From NCBI GenBank assembly GCA_035623075.1, contig DASPUC010000023.1, forward strand, positions 1 to 64,000: 64,000 nt of DNA. Reading direction: 5' to 3'. This document shows positions 37,264 to 46,789 of this stretch, in pieces (position 1 is the stretch's first letter; each line of letters starts with the position of its first letter). The notes under the pieces were generated by a model. It searched no databases. It saw only the letters and a program-made list of their open reading frames with translations, and was not told where the DNA came from. The translations under genes were made by a program, and so were the position numbers. This stretch comes from Nitrospiraceae bacterium. Its GTDB lineage: Bacteria > Nitrospirota > Nitrospiria > Nitrospirales > Nitrospiraceae.

Positions 37264-37530
37264 ATGGTCGAATCCATTCAAATCCAGGTGAACGGGGAAT
37301 CGCGTCCCTGGCGGGCAGGGGCGACGGTCGGAGAACTGCTGCGCGAACTGGATATCACGAGCGAGCGCGTCGCGGTCGAGCTGAACCTGGAAATCCTGGA
37401 TCGCAAAGAGTTTGATCGGCGCGGGATCAAGGACGGCGACCGGCTGGAGATTCTCAGCTTTATCGGCGGCGGCGGTGTAAATAGAGCAATCACTCCCAGG
37501 ACCGTCGATAGTGTATGGAGTGGACGATGA
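37264..37530 (+). CDS. thiS: Sulfur carrier protein ThiS with a C-terminal extension
   Basis: An 88-residue protein from the ATG at 37264 (an ATG at 37255 is alternative). It is a ubiquitin-like beta-grasp protein for thiazole biosynthesis: [44 protein letters not shown]. Typical ThiS ends at the GG needed for thiocarboxylation. Here 17 further residues follow. The stop overlaps the thiG start by 4 nt with a good ribosome site, so the extension is genuinely in frame. ThiF/ThiH/ThiC are not in the window, and no TPP riboswitch is visible upstream. Confidence 0.9.
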   Translation: MVESIQIQVNGESRPWRAGATVGELLRELDITSERVAVELNLEILDRKEFDRRGIKDGDRLEILSFIGGGGVNRAITPRTVDSVWSGR

Positions 37531-38303
37531 ACACGAATGATCGGCTGACGATTGCCGGACGAGAATTCAAATCCCGCTTGTGGGTGGGAACCGGCAAGTA
37601 CAAGGATTTTATCGAAACGCAAAAGGCGATCGAAGCCTCGGGGGCTGAGGTCGTCACGGTCGCGGTCCGTCGGGTCAACATTACAGATCGTTCCAAAGAG
37701 AATCTGCTCGACTATCTCGATCCCAAGAAGTACGTCATCCTCCCCAATACGGCGGGGTGCTATACCGTCGAAGACGCCGTGCGCTATGCGCGGCTCGCGC
37801 GGGCGGCAGGCGTGTCCGATCTGGTCAAGCTCGAAGTGCTGGGCGATGAGAAAACGCTGTTCCCCGATACCGCCGGGCTGATCGAAGCCGCCAAAATTCT
37901 GATCAAGGAAGGATTCATCGTCCTGCCCTATACGAACGACGACCCCATCGTGGCCAAGAAGCTGGTGGATATCGGCTGCCCCGCGGTGATGCCGTTGGCG
38001 GCGCCGATCGGGTCCGGTCTAGGCATTCGTAATCCCTACAATCTCAAGATCATCATGGAGCAGGTCAAGATTCCCGTCATCGTCGACGCCGGTGTCGGGA
38101 CGGCATCCGACGCGGCGCTGGCGATGGAGTATGGAGCCGACGCGGTGCTCATGAACACGGCGATTGCCGGTGCCCAGGATCCGATTGCCATGGCCGAAGC
38201 GATGAAATACGCCGTGCATGCCGGACGTCTGGCCTACAAAGCCGGACGCATTCCGCGAAAGTTGTACGCCACGGCCAGCAGTCCCATCGAGGGGATGTTA
38301 TAG
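37527..38303 (+). CDS. thiG: Thiazole synthase
   Basis: A 258-residue protein from the ATG at 37527 with GGAGTGG upstream; an in-frame ATG at 37515 is an alternative. ThiG motifs are clear: GTGKYKDF, the Schiff-base region [12 protein letters not shown] and [15 protein letters not shown], and the phosphate loop [12 protein letters not shown]. It joins DXP, dehydroglycine and ThiS thiocarboxylate into the thiazole ring. It overlaps thiS by 4 nt. Confidence 0.98.
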   Translation: MNTNDRLTIAGREFKSRLWVGTGKYKDFIETQKAIEASGAEVVTVAVRRVNITDRSKENLLDYLDPKKYVILPNTAGCYTVEDAVRYARLARAAGVSDLVKLEVLGDEKTLFPDTAGLIEAAKILIKEGFIVLPYTNDDPIVAKKLVDIGCPAVMPLAAPIGSGLGIRNPYNLKIIMEQVKIPVIVDAGVGTASDAALAMEYGADAVLMNTAIAGAQDPIAMAEAMKYAVHAGRLAYKAGRIPRKLYATASSPIEGML

Positions 38304-38356
38304 AGAAGTGCTGATTGAGTCTCAACACTCAGCACTTGCTGCGCAGTACTTCTCTC

Positions 38357-38992
38357 ATGCCCGCCGTTGATTTTCGTCTGCTGCTCGTCACCGATCGTCA
38401 ACAGACCGGTGGACGCCCGCTGCTCGATGTGCTGACGAGTGCACTCGCGGCCGGTGTCCGAGCCATTCAGCTTCGCGAACGCGATCTCTCTTCACGTGAC
38501 CTGCTGCGTCTTGCACGGGACGTGCAGCGGCTCACGATCGCCTCAGGAGCTCAGCTCCTGATCAATGACCGCGTCGACGTCGCGATGACGCTCGACAACG
38601 TGGGCGTGCACTTGCGGGCGAATAGTCTGCCGGTCACCGTGGCGAGGAAACTGCTCGGAGGACAGCGTGTCATCGGACTCTCCGCGCATTCCGTCGACGA
38701 AGTGGTGCGCGGCGAAGCCGAAGGAGCCGATTATGTGGTCCTCGGGCCCGTTTATGAGACGCCGTCGAAAGCTATGTACGGCGCGCCGCTCGGAGTGCGT
38801 GCGCTCGAAGAAGCGTGTCGACGTATCCGCGTGCCGGTGATCGGCATCGGCGGAGTGACGGCGACGCGCGCGCGCGACGTGCGACGCGCCGGTGTGTTCG
38901 GCGTCGCGGTGGTAACGGCCGTGCTCGCTGCGGATGATGTCGAACGCGCGGTGCGTGAGTTGCTCGATGCAGTGTCGATGTCGTCGTCATGA
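38357..38992 (+). CDS. thiE: Thiamine-phosphate synthase
   Basis: About 211 residues from the ATG at 38357; a TTG at 38315 in the same frame is possible, and neither has a good ribosome site. The ThiE TIM barrel is shown by LLLVTDRQ, AIQLRERDLSSRDLL, LLINDRVDVA, LSAHSVDEV, YVVLGPVYETPSK and IGIGGVTAT. It couples the thiazole and pyrimidine moieties. The 3' end of the gene is very rich in CG steps. Confidence 0.96.
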   Translation: MPAVDFRLLLVTDRQQTGGRPLLDVLTSALAAGVRAIQLRERDLSSRDLLRLARDVQRLTIASGAQLLINDRVDVAMTLDNVGVHLRANSLPVTVARKLLGGQRVIGLSAHSVDEVVRGEAEGADYVVLGPVYETPSKAMYGAPLGVRALEEACRRIRVPVIGIGGVTATRARDVRRAGVFGVAVVTAVLAADDVERAVRELLDAVSMSSS

Positions 38993-39123
38993 TCGTGATG
39001 TGCTCATATCGTCGTGCGAGATCTTGCAGTCCAGTTGACCGTGAAAAAAACGGATGATAGAATCCGCCAAGACTTGGACTTCTCGATCTTGATAAGGATT
39101 GACGCGAGTCCGCGAGCCTCTTC

Positions 39124-40893
39124 ATGGGTGAGAAGAAAGAAAGTCCGAGCCGACTCCGGTCCCTCAGAGATTCCGTCAGGCACATCACGAATCGATTATC
39201 CGAGGGAGAAACGGACGTGATCCACCGAAACGACGAACATGCCCGTGAAGTCGACAAGCTTCGTGTGCAGATCCAGTCGATGGAAGACGAACTCCGCCGG
39301 CTGTATCAATCCCGGTACCAGCTCGACCAAGCCACCAAACAGAACGAGAAGTTGGTCGCCACGCTTCAGGAATCCAAGGCGCAGATCGAAGCCTTGCGCG
39401 CCGAAGTCGAAAAACTGACGGCACCGCCGTCCACCTACGCCATCTTTTCCAGTTTGAATCCGGACGGAACGGGGAACGTCTACGTCTCCGGACGGAAGAT
39501 GAAGGTCAGCCTGCATCCGTCGATCAAAGCGAAAGCGCTCCGCAAGGGACAAGAGGTCGTCCTGAACGAGGCGCTCAACGTCATCGAGGCCAAGGCCTTC
39601 GACGTGCAGGGAGAAGTCGTCAGGCTGAAGGACGTGTTGGAAGGCAACCGCGCGTTGGTGACGCTGCATTTTGATGAAGAGAAAGTCGCCGAGCTGGGCG
39701 ATCCGTTGTTGCTCGAGCGGCTGAGCGTCGGCGATCACCTGCTCTACGATCCGCGGTCTGGCTGCGTCATCGAAAAACTGCCGAAGTCCGAGGCCGAGGA
39801 GTTGGTCCTGGAAGAAGTGCCTGACGTCGACTATGCCCAGATCGGCGGGTTGCAGCATGAGCTCGAACAGGTGCGCGACGCCGTGGAATTGCCGTTCCTG
39901 CACCCGGCACTCTTCTCGGATTTCAAACTCAGTGCGCCAAAGGGCGTATTACTCTATGGGCCGCCGGGCTGCGGGAAAACATTGATCGCAAAGGCCGTGG
40001 CGAATTCCATCGCGAAGAAACTCGGGCATCTGACGGGCAAGGAAGTCCGCAGCTACTTCCTGCACGTGAAGGGGCCGGAGTTGCTGAATAAATATGTCGG
40101 CGAATCCGAGCGTCAGGTGCGCGAAGTCTTCAAGAAGGCGAAGGAACGGGCCGCGGACGGCAATCCCGTCATCGTGTTCTTCGATGAAATGGACGCACTC
40201 TTCAGAACACGGGGCACGGGGATTTCCTCCGATGTTGAGTCGACCATCGTGCCGCAGTTCCTGTCCGAGATCGACGGCGTCGAGCGGTTGCGGAACGTCA
40301 TCGTGATCGGCGCGAGCAACCGGCAGGATTTGATCGACCCGGCCGTTCTGCGTGCCGGCCGGCTGGACGTGAAGGTCAGGGTCGGGCGCCCGGATGCCGT
40401 GGCGGCGAAGGATATCTTCTCCAAGTACCTGAGCCCGGACCTGCCGTTCGCCGAGGACGAGTTGAAGCGTCATGGCGGAGACGCCCAGGCGCTGGTCGAG
40501 CACTTAACCACGATAACCGTGGACGCGATGTACGCCGCCTCGGAGGAGAACAAATTCATCGAGGTGACCTACGCCAACGGTGAGAAAGAAATTCTCTACT
40601 TCAAAGACTTTGCGAGCGGTGCGTTGATTGAAGGCATCGTCGCGCGAGCGAAGAAGTACGCGGTCAAGCGCGCGATTGCGCAGGAAGGCCGCGGGCTGCG
40701 CTCCGAAGATCTGATCCGCGCGATCCGGGAAGAGTTCAAGGAGCACGAAGACCTCCCCAATACGACCAACCCCGATGACTGGGCCAAGGTCGCCGGCAAG
40801 AAAGGTGAAAAGATCGTCCACCTCCGGACGATCAGCGGCGGATCGACCGAGTCGCGACAGATTGAAACCATGACGACGGGCCATTATCTGTAA
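39124..40893 (+). CDS. arc: Proteasome-associated ATPase (ARC/Mpa)
   Basis: A protein of 589 residues. An N-terminal coiled coil (about 40-100) is followed by an OB-fold (about 105-230) and an AAA domain (about 255-480) with GPPGCGKT, FFDEMDALF and the second-region-of-homology arginine segment. The C-terminus ends HYL, matching the hydrophobic-Tyr-X motif that docks into the alpha ring of the 20S proteasome. It unfolds tagged substrates. It heads the run with dop, prcB, prcA and pafA. Confidence 0.96.
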   Translation: MGEKKESPSRLRSLRDSVRHITNRLSEGETDVIHRNDEHAREVDKLRVQIQSMEDELRRLYQSRYQLDQATKQNEKLVATLQESKAQIEALRAEVEKLTAPPSTYAIFSSLNPDGTGNVYVSGRKMKVSLHPSIKAKALRKGQEVVLNEALNVIEAKAFDVQGEVVRLKDVLEGNRALVTLHFDEEKVAELGDPLLLERLSVGDHLLYDPRSGCVIEKLPKSEAEELVLEEVPDVDYAQIGGLQHELEQVRDAVELPFLHPALFSDFKLSAPKGVLLYGPPGCGKTLIAKAVANSIAKKLGHLTGKEVRSYFLHVKGPELLNKYVGESERQVREVFKKAKERAADGNPVIVFFDEMDALFRTRGTGISSDVESTIVPQFLSEIDGVERLRNVIVIGASNRQDLIDPAVLRAGRLDVKVRVGRPDAVAAKDIFSKYLSPDLPFAEDELKRHGGDAQALVEHLTTITVDAMYAASEENKFIEVTYANGEKEILYFKDFASGALIEGIVARAKKYAVKRAIAQEGRGLRSEDLIRAIREEFKEHEDLPNTTNPDDWAKVAGKKGEKIVHLRTISGGSTESRQIETMTTGHYL

Positions 40894-40904
40894 GACCTGA
40901 CTCC

Positions 40905-42404
40905 ATGCCAGACGTGAAACCGCCGACGACTTCTCGCGTACTGGGAACGGAAACGGAGTTCGGGATCGCGTCACGCGATGCCACTGCTTCCGATCCCGTG
41001 TCGAACTCGATCGCCGTGATCGGGCATTACCCCGGACTGCCGGCGCCGCAAGCCATCTGGGATTACGAAAACGAGAACCCGTTGCTCGACGCGCGGGGAT
41101 TTGAGGTGGACGGGGAGCGGGAACGGCCCAATCCGGACTACAACCGGCAACTCAATAAGGTGTTGGCGAACGGCGGACGTCTCTACGTCGATGGCGCCCA
41201 CCCCGAGTACTCGATTCCCGAATGCACCAACGCGCGGGAAGTCGTGGCGTTCGAGCGGATCGGGGAGCGCATCCTCGCCCAGTCTCTTGATCGCATGACG
41301 AGCGCGAGGGGCCGCGAACTGTGCGTCATCTACAAGAACAACTCCGACGGGAAAGGCAATAGCTACGGGTACCACGAGAACTATCTCGTCTCTCGATCGG
41401 TGCCGTTCGACCGTCTGGTCAAGGTGCTCGCGCCGTTCTTCGTGACCAGGCCCATCTATGCCGGGGCGGGGAAGGTCGGAGCGGAGAACCAGACCAGTCC
41501 GGCCGAGTACCAGATCTCCCAACGAGCCGATTTCTTCGAATGCCTCGTCGACCTCAATACGATGGTCCGGCGGCCGATCGTCAATTCACGCGACGAACCC
41601 CATGCCGACTACGGAAAATATCGCCGCCTGCACGTCATCGTCGGCGATGCGAACATGGCGGAGGTGTCAACCTATCTGAAAGTCGGAACCCTCAATATCG
41701 TGCTTGAGCTGGTAGAGGCAGGGGCGGACTTGCCGCAGTTCGACCTGGAAGATCCGGTCTTCGCGATCAAACAGGTGTCGCGCGACCTAACGATGAACGG
41801 CACGCTCAAGCTCGCCGGAGGTCGCGCCACGACTGCCGTGGCGATTCAGTGCGCATACCTGAAGGCGGCAATGAATTTCTACGCCTGCCACGAAATCAGC
41901 CAGGTCACCAAGGATATCCTGGTCCGATGGGAAGAGGTGCTGGAGAAACTCGAGCGGGACCCCCGGACACTGGTGCGCGAGCTGGATTGGGTGGCCAAGC
42001 GCCATCTCATCGAATCGTACATGGAGCGGAAGGGGTGCGGATGGGACGACCCGCGCGTGCGGCTCATGGATCTGCAGTACCACGACGTCCGTCAGGACAG
42101 GGGTCTCTACTACACGCTGGAGCGCAGCAACATGATCGAGCGTGTGGTGCAGGAGGCCGAAATCGTGCGCGCCGAATTCACGCCGCCTTCCGGGACCCGC
42201 GCCTACTTCCGCGGCCGGTGCGCCGGGAAGTTCGGCAAGTCCTTGTACGGTGCGAGCTGGACGTCTGTGCTCTTCGACATCGGCAACACCACCATTAAGA
42301 AAGTTCCGCTCATGGACCCGCTTCGCGGGACCGAGTCGCTGACCGCCGAACTGTTCGAACAGTCAGACAGCGCGGCGTCTTTGCTCGAGAGACTGAAGGC
42401 GTGA
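40905..42404 (+). CDS. dop: Pup deamidase/depupylase Dop
   Basis: A 499-residue glutamine-synthetase-like enzyme. GTETEFGI marks the nucleotide/metal site, and LYVDGAHPEYS contains the conserved aspartate (D96) needed for catalysis. It retains a long segment between about 22 and 60 that is the position of the Dop-loop, which separates it from the ligase PafA. Dop deamidates the C-terminal glutamine of Pup and removes Pup from substrates. It lies 11 nt after arc and only 33 nt before prcB. Confidence 0.95.
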   Translation: MPDVKPPTTSRVLGTETEFGIASRDATASDPVSNSIAVIGHYPGLPAPQAIWDYENENPLLDARGFEVDGERERPNPDYNRQLNKVLANGGRLYVDGAHPEYSIPECTNAREVVAFERIGERILAQSLDRMTSARGRELCVIYKNNSDGKGNSYGYHENYLVSRSVPFDRLVKVLAPFFVTRPIYAGAGKVGAENQTSPAEYQISQRADFFECLVDLNTMVRRPIVNSRDEPHADYGKYRRLHVIVGDANMAEVSTYLKVGTLNIVLELVEAGADLPQFDLEDPVFAIKQVSRDLTMNGTLKLAGGRATTAVAIQCAYLKAAMNFYACHEISQVTKDILVRWEEVLEKLERDPRTLVRELDWVAKRHLIESYMERKGCGWDDPRVRLMDLQYHDVRQDRGLYYTLERSNMIERVVQEAEIVRAEFTPPSGTRAYFRGRCAGKFGKSLYGASWTSVLFDIGNTTIKKVPLMDPLRGTESLTAELFEQSDSAASLLERLKA

Positions 42405-42437
42405 TCGCAGTGGGCCACGTTCCCTCCTGACGCCACC

Positions 42438-43265
42438 ATGAAGCTGCCATTTCTGCCAAACCATGACGACGCGAGTTTCTTCAACTTCCTGACCCGTCAC
42501 CATCCCGACCTCACCCCTGCAGGCAGGAGTTGGACCGCTTCGACGCCGGCTCCGATCGAATCGCCTCGTGCGCAGGTGCCGATGACAGTTCCCCAGGCCA
42601 CGACGGTTCTGGCGATCAAGTACCAGCAGGGGGTGGTGATTGCGGGCGATCGGCGCGCGACCGAAGGGTACCAGATTGCCGAGCGGCGGATCGAAAAGGT
42701 GTTCAAAATCGACGAGTATTCCGCCATGGCGATCGCGGGAGCCGCCGGGCCGTGCATCGAAATGGCCAAGTTGTTCCAAACCGAGTTGGAGCACTACGAA
42801 AAACTCGAAGGGGTCCAACTGTCCTGCGAGGGGAAGGCCAACAAGCTCGGACAGATGGTCAAGGCCAACCTGCCGATGGTGTTTCAGGGGCTCGTCGTGA
42901 TGCCGCTCTACGTCGGCTACGATATGAAACGCACCGAAGGGCGGATCTTCAAGTACGATCTCGCCGGAGGACGCTACGAAGAGTCGGACTATCATGCCAT
43001 TGGATCCGGCGGCAAAGATGCGCGCAATACGATGCGGGAACATTTCACAAAAGGGATGGCCGAACAGGATGCGCTGAAACTGGCCCTCCTTGCCCTTTAC
43101 AACGCGGCGGATGACGATGTCGGGACCGGCGGGCCGGATCTTGTGCGGGGTATCTATCCGACGGCCAAAATCGTGAATGCCACCGGCATCACCGACGTGT
43201 CCGAACAACAGATCCGCGGAATCTACGACGGGGTCCTCGCCACCAGACGGTCCAAGGAGAGCTGA
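42438..43265 (+). CDS. prcB: 20S proteasome beta subunit, with propeptide
   Basis: A 275-residue precursor. A propeptide of 54 residues (containing FFNFLTRHHPDL, as in actinobacterial PrcB) precedes the mature N-terminus TTVLAIKY. Counting from that threonine, the catalytic set falls at Thr1, Asp17 and Lys33. The remainder shows the beta-subunit core (AIAGAAGPC, AADDDVGTGGPDLVRGI). It is the proteolytic subunit of the barrel. It lies 2 nt before prcA. Confidence 0.97.
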   Translation: MKLPFLPNHDDASFFNFLTRHHPDLTPAGRSWTASTPAPIESPRAQVPMTVPQATTVLAIKYQQGVVIAGDRRATEGYQIAERRIEKVFKIDEYSAMAIAGAAGPCIEMAKLFQTELEHYEKLEGVQLSCEGKANKLGQMVKANLPMVFQGLVVMPLYVGYDMKRTEGRIFKYDLAGGRYEESDYHAIGSGGKDARNTMREHFTKGMAEQDALKLALLALYNAADDDVGTGGPDLVRGIYPTAKIVNATGITDVSEQQIRGIYDGVLATRRSKES

Positions 43266-43267
43266 TC

Positions 43268-43954
43268 ATGCCGCTGCCCTACTACGTCTCACCCGAGCAG
43301 ATGATGCAGGACAAGGCGGAGTATGCCAAGAAAGGCATCGCCAAGGGCCGGTCGATCATCGCCATGGAATATGCCGACGGGATTCTCTTGGCGGCGGATA
43401 ACCCCAGCGCGTCGCTCCACAAAATTTCCGAGGTCTACGACAACATCGCCTTCGCGGGAGCGGGGAAGTACAGCGAGTTCGAAAACCTGCGCAAGGCGGG
43501 CATCCGTCACGCCGATCTCAAGGGGTTCATGTACAGCCGCGAAGACGTCACGGCACGGTCTCTGGCGAACGGCTATTCCCAGAGCCTCGGCACGATCTTC
43601 AGTCAGGAACTCAAGCCGCTCGAAGTCGAAATTCTCGTCGTGCAGGTCGGACATAACGGCCATACCAACGAAATCTACCGGATTTCCTTCGACGGGAGCA
43701 TCATCGACGAAAAGAGTTTTGCGGTGATCGGTGGGAAATCCGATGCCGTCCAGACGGCGCTGAAGGACAAAGCGGCGGCCCAGCCGCCGAACCTCAAAGC
43801 CGTGCTGAGCCTCTGTGTCTCGGCGCTGGAACAGACCTCCAATCAGAAATTGCCGGTCGAGGGGCTGGAAGTCGCCGCGCTCGATCGGACCCGTGACGGC
43901 CGAAAATTCCGTCGGTTCTCTCCTGCCGAGATCAAGCAACTCCTCTCCGCGTAG
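43268..43954 (+). CDS. prcA: 20S proteasome alpha subunit
   Basis: A 228-residue protein. It opens with MPLPYYVSPEQMMQDKAEYAKKGIAKGRSI (given in part), the alpha-type N-terminus that gates the pore, and continues with ILLAADNPS and IAFAGAGKYSEF. No threonine nucleophile is present, as expected of an alpha subunit. It forms the outer rings that dock ARC. It lies directly before a palindromic repeat. Confidence 0.96.
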   Translation: MPLPYYVSPEQMMQDKAEYAKKGIAKGRSIIAMEYADGILLAADNPSASLHKISEVYDNIAFAGAGKYSEFENLRKAGIRHADLKGFMYSREDVTARSLANGYSQSLGTIFSQELKPLEVEILVVQVGHNGHTNEIYRISFDGSIIDEKSFAVIGGKSDAVQTALKDKAAAQPPNLKAVLSLCVSALEQTSNQKLPVEGLEVAALDRTRDGRKFRRFSPAEIKQLLSA

Positions 43955-44079
43955 CAGGATGCTGAAAAAGTCCGTCAGCTTTGTTCTCGCGTCGCTTAGA
44001 GGCTCACCGTACGGGACAAAGTACGCCTCGCCTCTTCGCTCACTGCGGCCGCGCTGAACGGCCTTTTTGACCATCCTGC
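43954..44079. repeat. 126-bp imperfect palindromic (MITE/REP-like) element
   Basis: The element begins at the last base of prcA. Its ends match as an inverted repeat: GCAGGATGCTGAAAAAG at 43954 and the reverse complement of CTTTTTGACCATCCTGC ending at 44079. The interior is also self-complementary around the TAGAGGC / GCGAAGAGGCG core, so it could fold into one long hairpin. From memory, closely similar elements recur in other Nitrospira genomes; this was not tested. It carries no gene. Confidence 0.75.
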
Positions 44080-44247
44080 AGGGTGCACTGATGCCATCCG
44101 CGATTGCGCGCCCCCTGTGTTTCCCCTGTGGTCACATCTTTTCCACCAACTAGCTAGTTCCGTTTGATTGCCATTCTCGACGTTCAGTTGAAGAAGGCCG
44201 GGCTCGCGTGTATTCTGTTAACATTAGTTATGATGCCCCCCGGACCC

Positions 44248-45624
44248 ATGAAACAGCGGATCTTCGGCCTGGAGAATGAGTATGGCCTGATCTTCTCCCC
44301 GAACGGCCGCATCTATCTGCCGATGGAGAAGGTGCTGGGTTATATCTTCGAAGGCCTGATCCCCAACAGCTGGCCCTCCAACGCGTTCCTCGTCAATGGC
44401 GCGCGGTTCTACCAGGATACGGGGTGCCATCCGGAGTATTCGACGCCGGAATGCGACAACATCCTCGATCTCGTCGTGCACGACAAGGCCGGAGAGCGGC
44501 TGCTCGAAGCGTGTCTGCCGGCGGCGGAGGAACGGCTGCGCGAGGAAGGCCTCTCGGGCGAGATTTATATCTTCAAGAACAATACCGACTCGCTCGGCAA
44601 CACCTACGGCTGCCACGAAAATTTTCTCATGCGCCGCGACGTCGATTTCTGGAAGGTCACGGAACAGCTGATTCCGTTTTTCGTGACCAGGCAAATTTAC
44701 ACCGGCGCGGGAAAAGTGCTGAAAGTTTCCGGCAAGCCGCAGTTTTTCATCTCGCAACGCGCCCAGCACATTCACGAAAAGACTTCCTCGTCGACGACCT
44801 CCTCGCGCAGCATCATCAATACCAGGGATGAACCGCACGCCGATGCCGAACGGTACCGCCGCCTGCACATCATCGTCGGCGATTCCAACATGTCCGAATA
44901 TGCCACCTATCTGAAGGTGGGGACCGCCGCGCTGGTCCTCTCCATGATCGAAGAGGGCTTCACCGTGCACGGCATGGAGCTGGAAGATCCGGTCAAGGCG
45001 ATCCGTGAAATCTCCCGCGACGCCACGCTCAAACGCAAAATCAAACTGGACGACGGCCGGCAGATGACCGCGATCGAAATTCAGCGCGTCTACCTGGACC
45101 GGGCGCAAGACTATCTGGCGCAGCAGGACCACGATCCGATCCACGACGATGTGTTCGAACGATGGGCCTCGATGCTCGATCGATTGGAAGACGATCCGAT
45201 GCAGTTGGTCCGGGAAGTCGACTGGATCACCAAGAAACACCTCATTCAGTCGTACGCGGACAAGAAGGGATGCGGCTGGGACGATCCGCGGGTCTTCCTG
45301 CTCGATCTCCAGTTCCACGACGTGAAGCGGACGCGCGGGTTGTATTATCTCATGGAGTCGCGCGGGCTCATCGAGCGGATCGTCGGGGAAGAATCGGTCC
45401 AACGGGCCATGTCGACGCCGCCGCAGACCACGAGGGCCAAGGTGCGCGGCGATTTCATCCGCTTCGCCCGGGCGAAGAATCGCTCGTATACGGTGGACTG
45501 GACCTATCTCAAACTGAACGGCTATTGGGAGGAAACGATCCTCTGTATGGATCCCTTCAGCGCCGTGAATCGGCGGGTGGATGAGCTCGTGTCCCAGGTC
45601 TCGGGATTACGGTTCTACCGATGA
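44248..45624 (+). CDS. pafA: Pup--protein ligase PafA
   Basis: About 458 residues from the ATG at 44248 (upstream in-frame starts at 44230 and 44233 are possible). It is the ligase paralogue of Dop: GLENEYGLI at the nucleotide site and FYQDTGCHPEYSTPE with the catalytic aspartate D57. It lacks the long loop seen in Dop. It joins Pup glutamate to substrate lysines. It overlaps the M23 gene by 4 nt, so the two are translated together. Confidence 0.95.
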   Translation: MKQRIFGLENEYGLIFSPNGRIYLPMEKVLGYIFEGLIPNSWPSNAFLVNGARFYQDTGCHPEYSTPECDNILDLVVHDKAGERLLEACLPAAEERLREEGLSGEIYIFKNNTDSLGNTYGCHENFLMRRDVDFWKVTEQLIPFFVTRQIYTGAGKVLKVSGKPQFFISQRAQHIHEKTSSSTTSSRSIINTRDEPHADAERYRRLHIIVGDSNMSEYATYLKVGTAALVLSMIEEGFTVHGMELEDPVKAIREISRDATLKRKIKLDDGRQMTAIEIQRVYLDRAQDYLAQQDHDPIHDDVFERWASMLDRLEDDPMQLVREVDWITKKHLIQSYADKKGCGWDDPRVFLLDLQFHDVKRTRGLYYLMESRGLIERIVGEESVQRAMSTPPQTTRAKVRGDFIRFARAKNRSYTVDWTYLKLNGYWEETILCMDPFSAVNRRVDELVSQVSGLRFYR

Positions 45625-46625
45625 TTATTCCGGCGATCAAAAAAGCCCGACTGCGCATCTCGCAACTCGACCGCACGGTCGTGACGGCGGTCGTGCTGCT
45701 GGCCAGCGTGTTTCCCGTCGAGCTGTTTCCGAATACGCCGACGCAGCCGAAAGGCATCGACGGGCAGTACAGTGGCAAGCAGGGCCAGGTAATTGTAGTC
45801 AAGATCCCTGCTGATGAACAGGCCACGGAGGTCCGGGGAACGTTCCTCACGCGGGCGATTCCGTTTTTCCCCGATCCCCGGTCGGCAGGGGCGCCGGGCT
45901 ATGTAGGTCTACTCGGGATCGACATGCAGGATGAGCCGGGAACCCATGAATTGGCGATCGACGTTCAATCGGGCGAGCAGGTTCGCAAGCTGAGCTTCAA
46001 CGTACTGGTGGTCAAAGAAAAATTTCACGTCGAGCATCTCACGCTGCCCAAGGACAAGGTCGACCTCGATGAAAAAAGCCGGGCGCGGTGGAAGGCCGAG
46101 CAGGAACAGGTGAAGCTAGCCCTGGCGGAAAATTCACGTCTCCGGTTGTGGCGGAGCGACTTCATCGAGCCGGTCAACGGCAAACGCACCGGCATCTTCG
46201 GCAGTGTCCGGATCATGAACGGCCAAGCCAGGAGCCCCCATAACGGCGAAGACATCGGCGCGCCGATCGGCACCGACGTGGCGGCCACCAACGACGGGAT
46301 TGTGCGGATCACCGTCGATCACCTCTTGTCCGGCCGGGGAGTCTATGTCGACCATGGCCTCGGCTTCTACTCGATGTATTTCCATTTGTCGGAAGTTCTC
46401 GTCAAAGACGGCGATTTAGTGAGGGCGGGCCAGATCATCGGCAAGGTCGGTGTGACCGGCCGTGCCACCGGGCCGCATCTCCATTGGGGCGTCAAATTGA
46501 ACGGTGCTCGTGTGAACCCCTATGCGTTGCTCGATCTCCCGTTCAAGAACGGCTCTTCCCCCGCCACGACGGTCGCTGCTCCGGAAACAGCCGCTCCCGT
46601 GCCGGCCGTTCCAGTGAAAGATTAG
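45621..46625 (+). CDS. M23-family metallopeptidase with N-terminal Ig-like domain
   Basis: A 334-residue exported protein. A hydrophobic signal segment (about 18-35) precedes a beta-rich domain (about 45-135) and the catalytic M23 domain (about 195-315). The metal-binding motifs are intact: HNGEDIG (H-xxx-D) and GPHLHWGV (HxH). Such enzymes cut peptidoglycan cross-links. It overlaps pafA by 4 nt, placing a cell-wall enzyme in the proteasome operon. A low-complexity A/P/V tail follows. Confidence 0.92.
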   Translation: MIIPAIKKARLRISQLDRTVVTAVVLLASVFPVELFPNTPTQPKGIDGQYSGKQGQVIVVKIPADEQATEVRGTFLTRAIPFFPDPRSAGAPGYVGLLGIDMQDEPGTHELAIDVQSGEQVRKLSFNVLVVKEKFHVEHLTLPKDKVDLDEKSRARWKAEQEQVKLALAENSRLRLWRSDFIEPVNGKRTGIFGSVRIMNGQARSPHNGEDIGAPIGTDVAATNDGIVRITVDHLLSGRGVYVDHGLGFYSMYFHLSEVLVKDGDLVRAGQIIGKVGVTGRATGPHLHWGVKLNGARVNPYALLDLPFKNGSSPATTVAAPETAAPVPAVPVKD

Positions 46626-46789
46626 CCTGCATCACTTCGAGCGGGCTGAAGGCCGGATAGGCCCAGATACTCCGTCCGTGTACGCCATGCGTCATACGCG
46701 CCTAGCGTTCGGATCTAGGGCGATGTCTTGAGGGGAAAGCGGTATGCTGCATCAGCTCTACCGATAAGGCTCCCTCAGAAAGATCTTCG

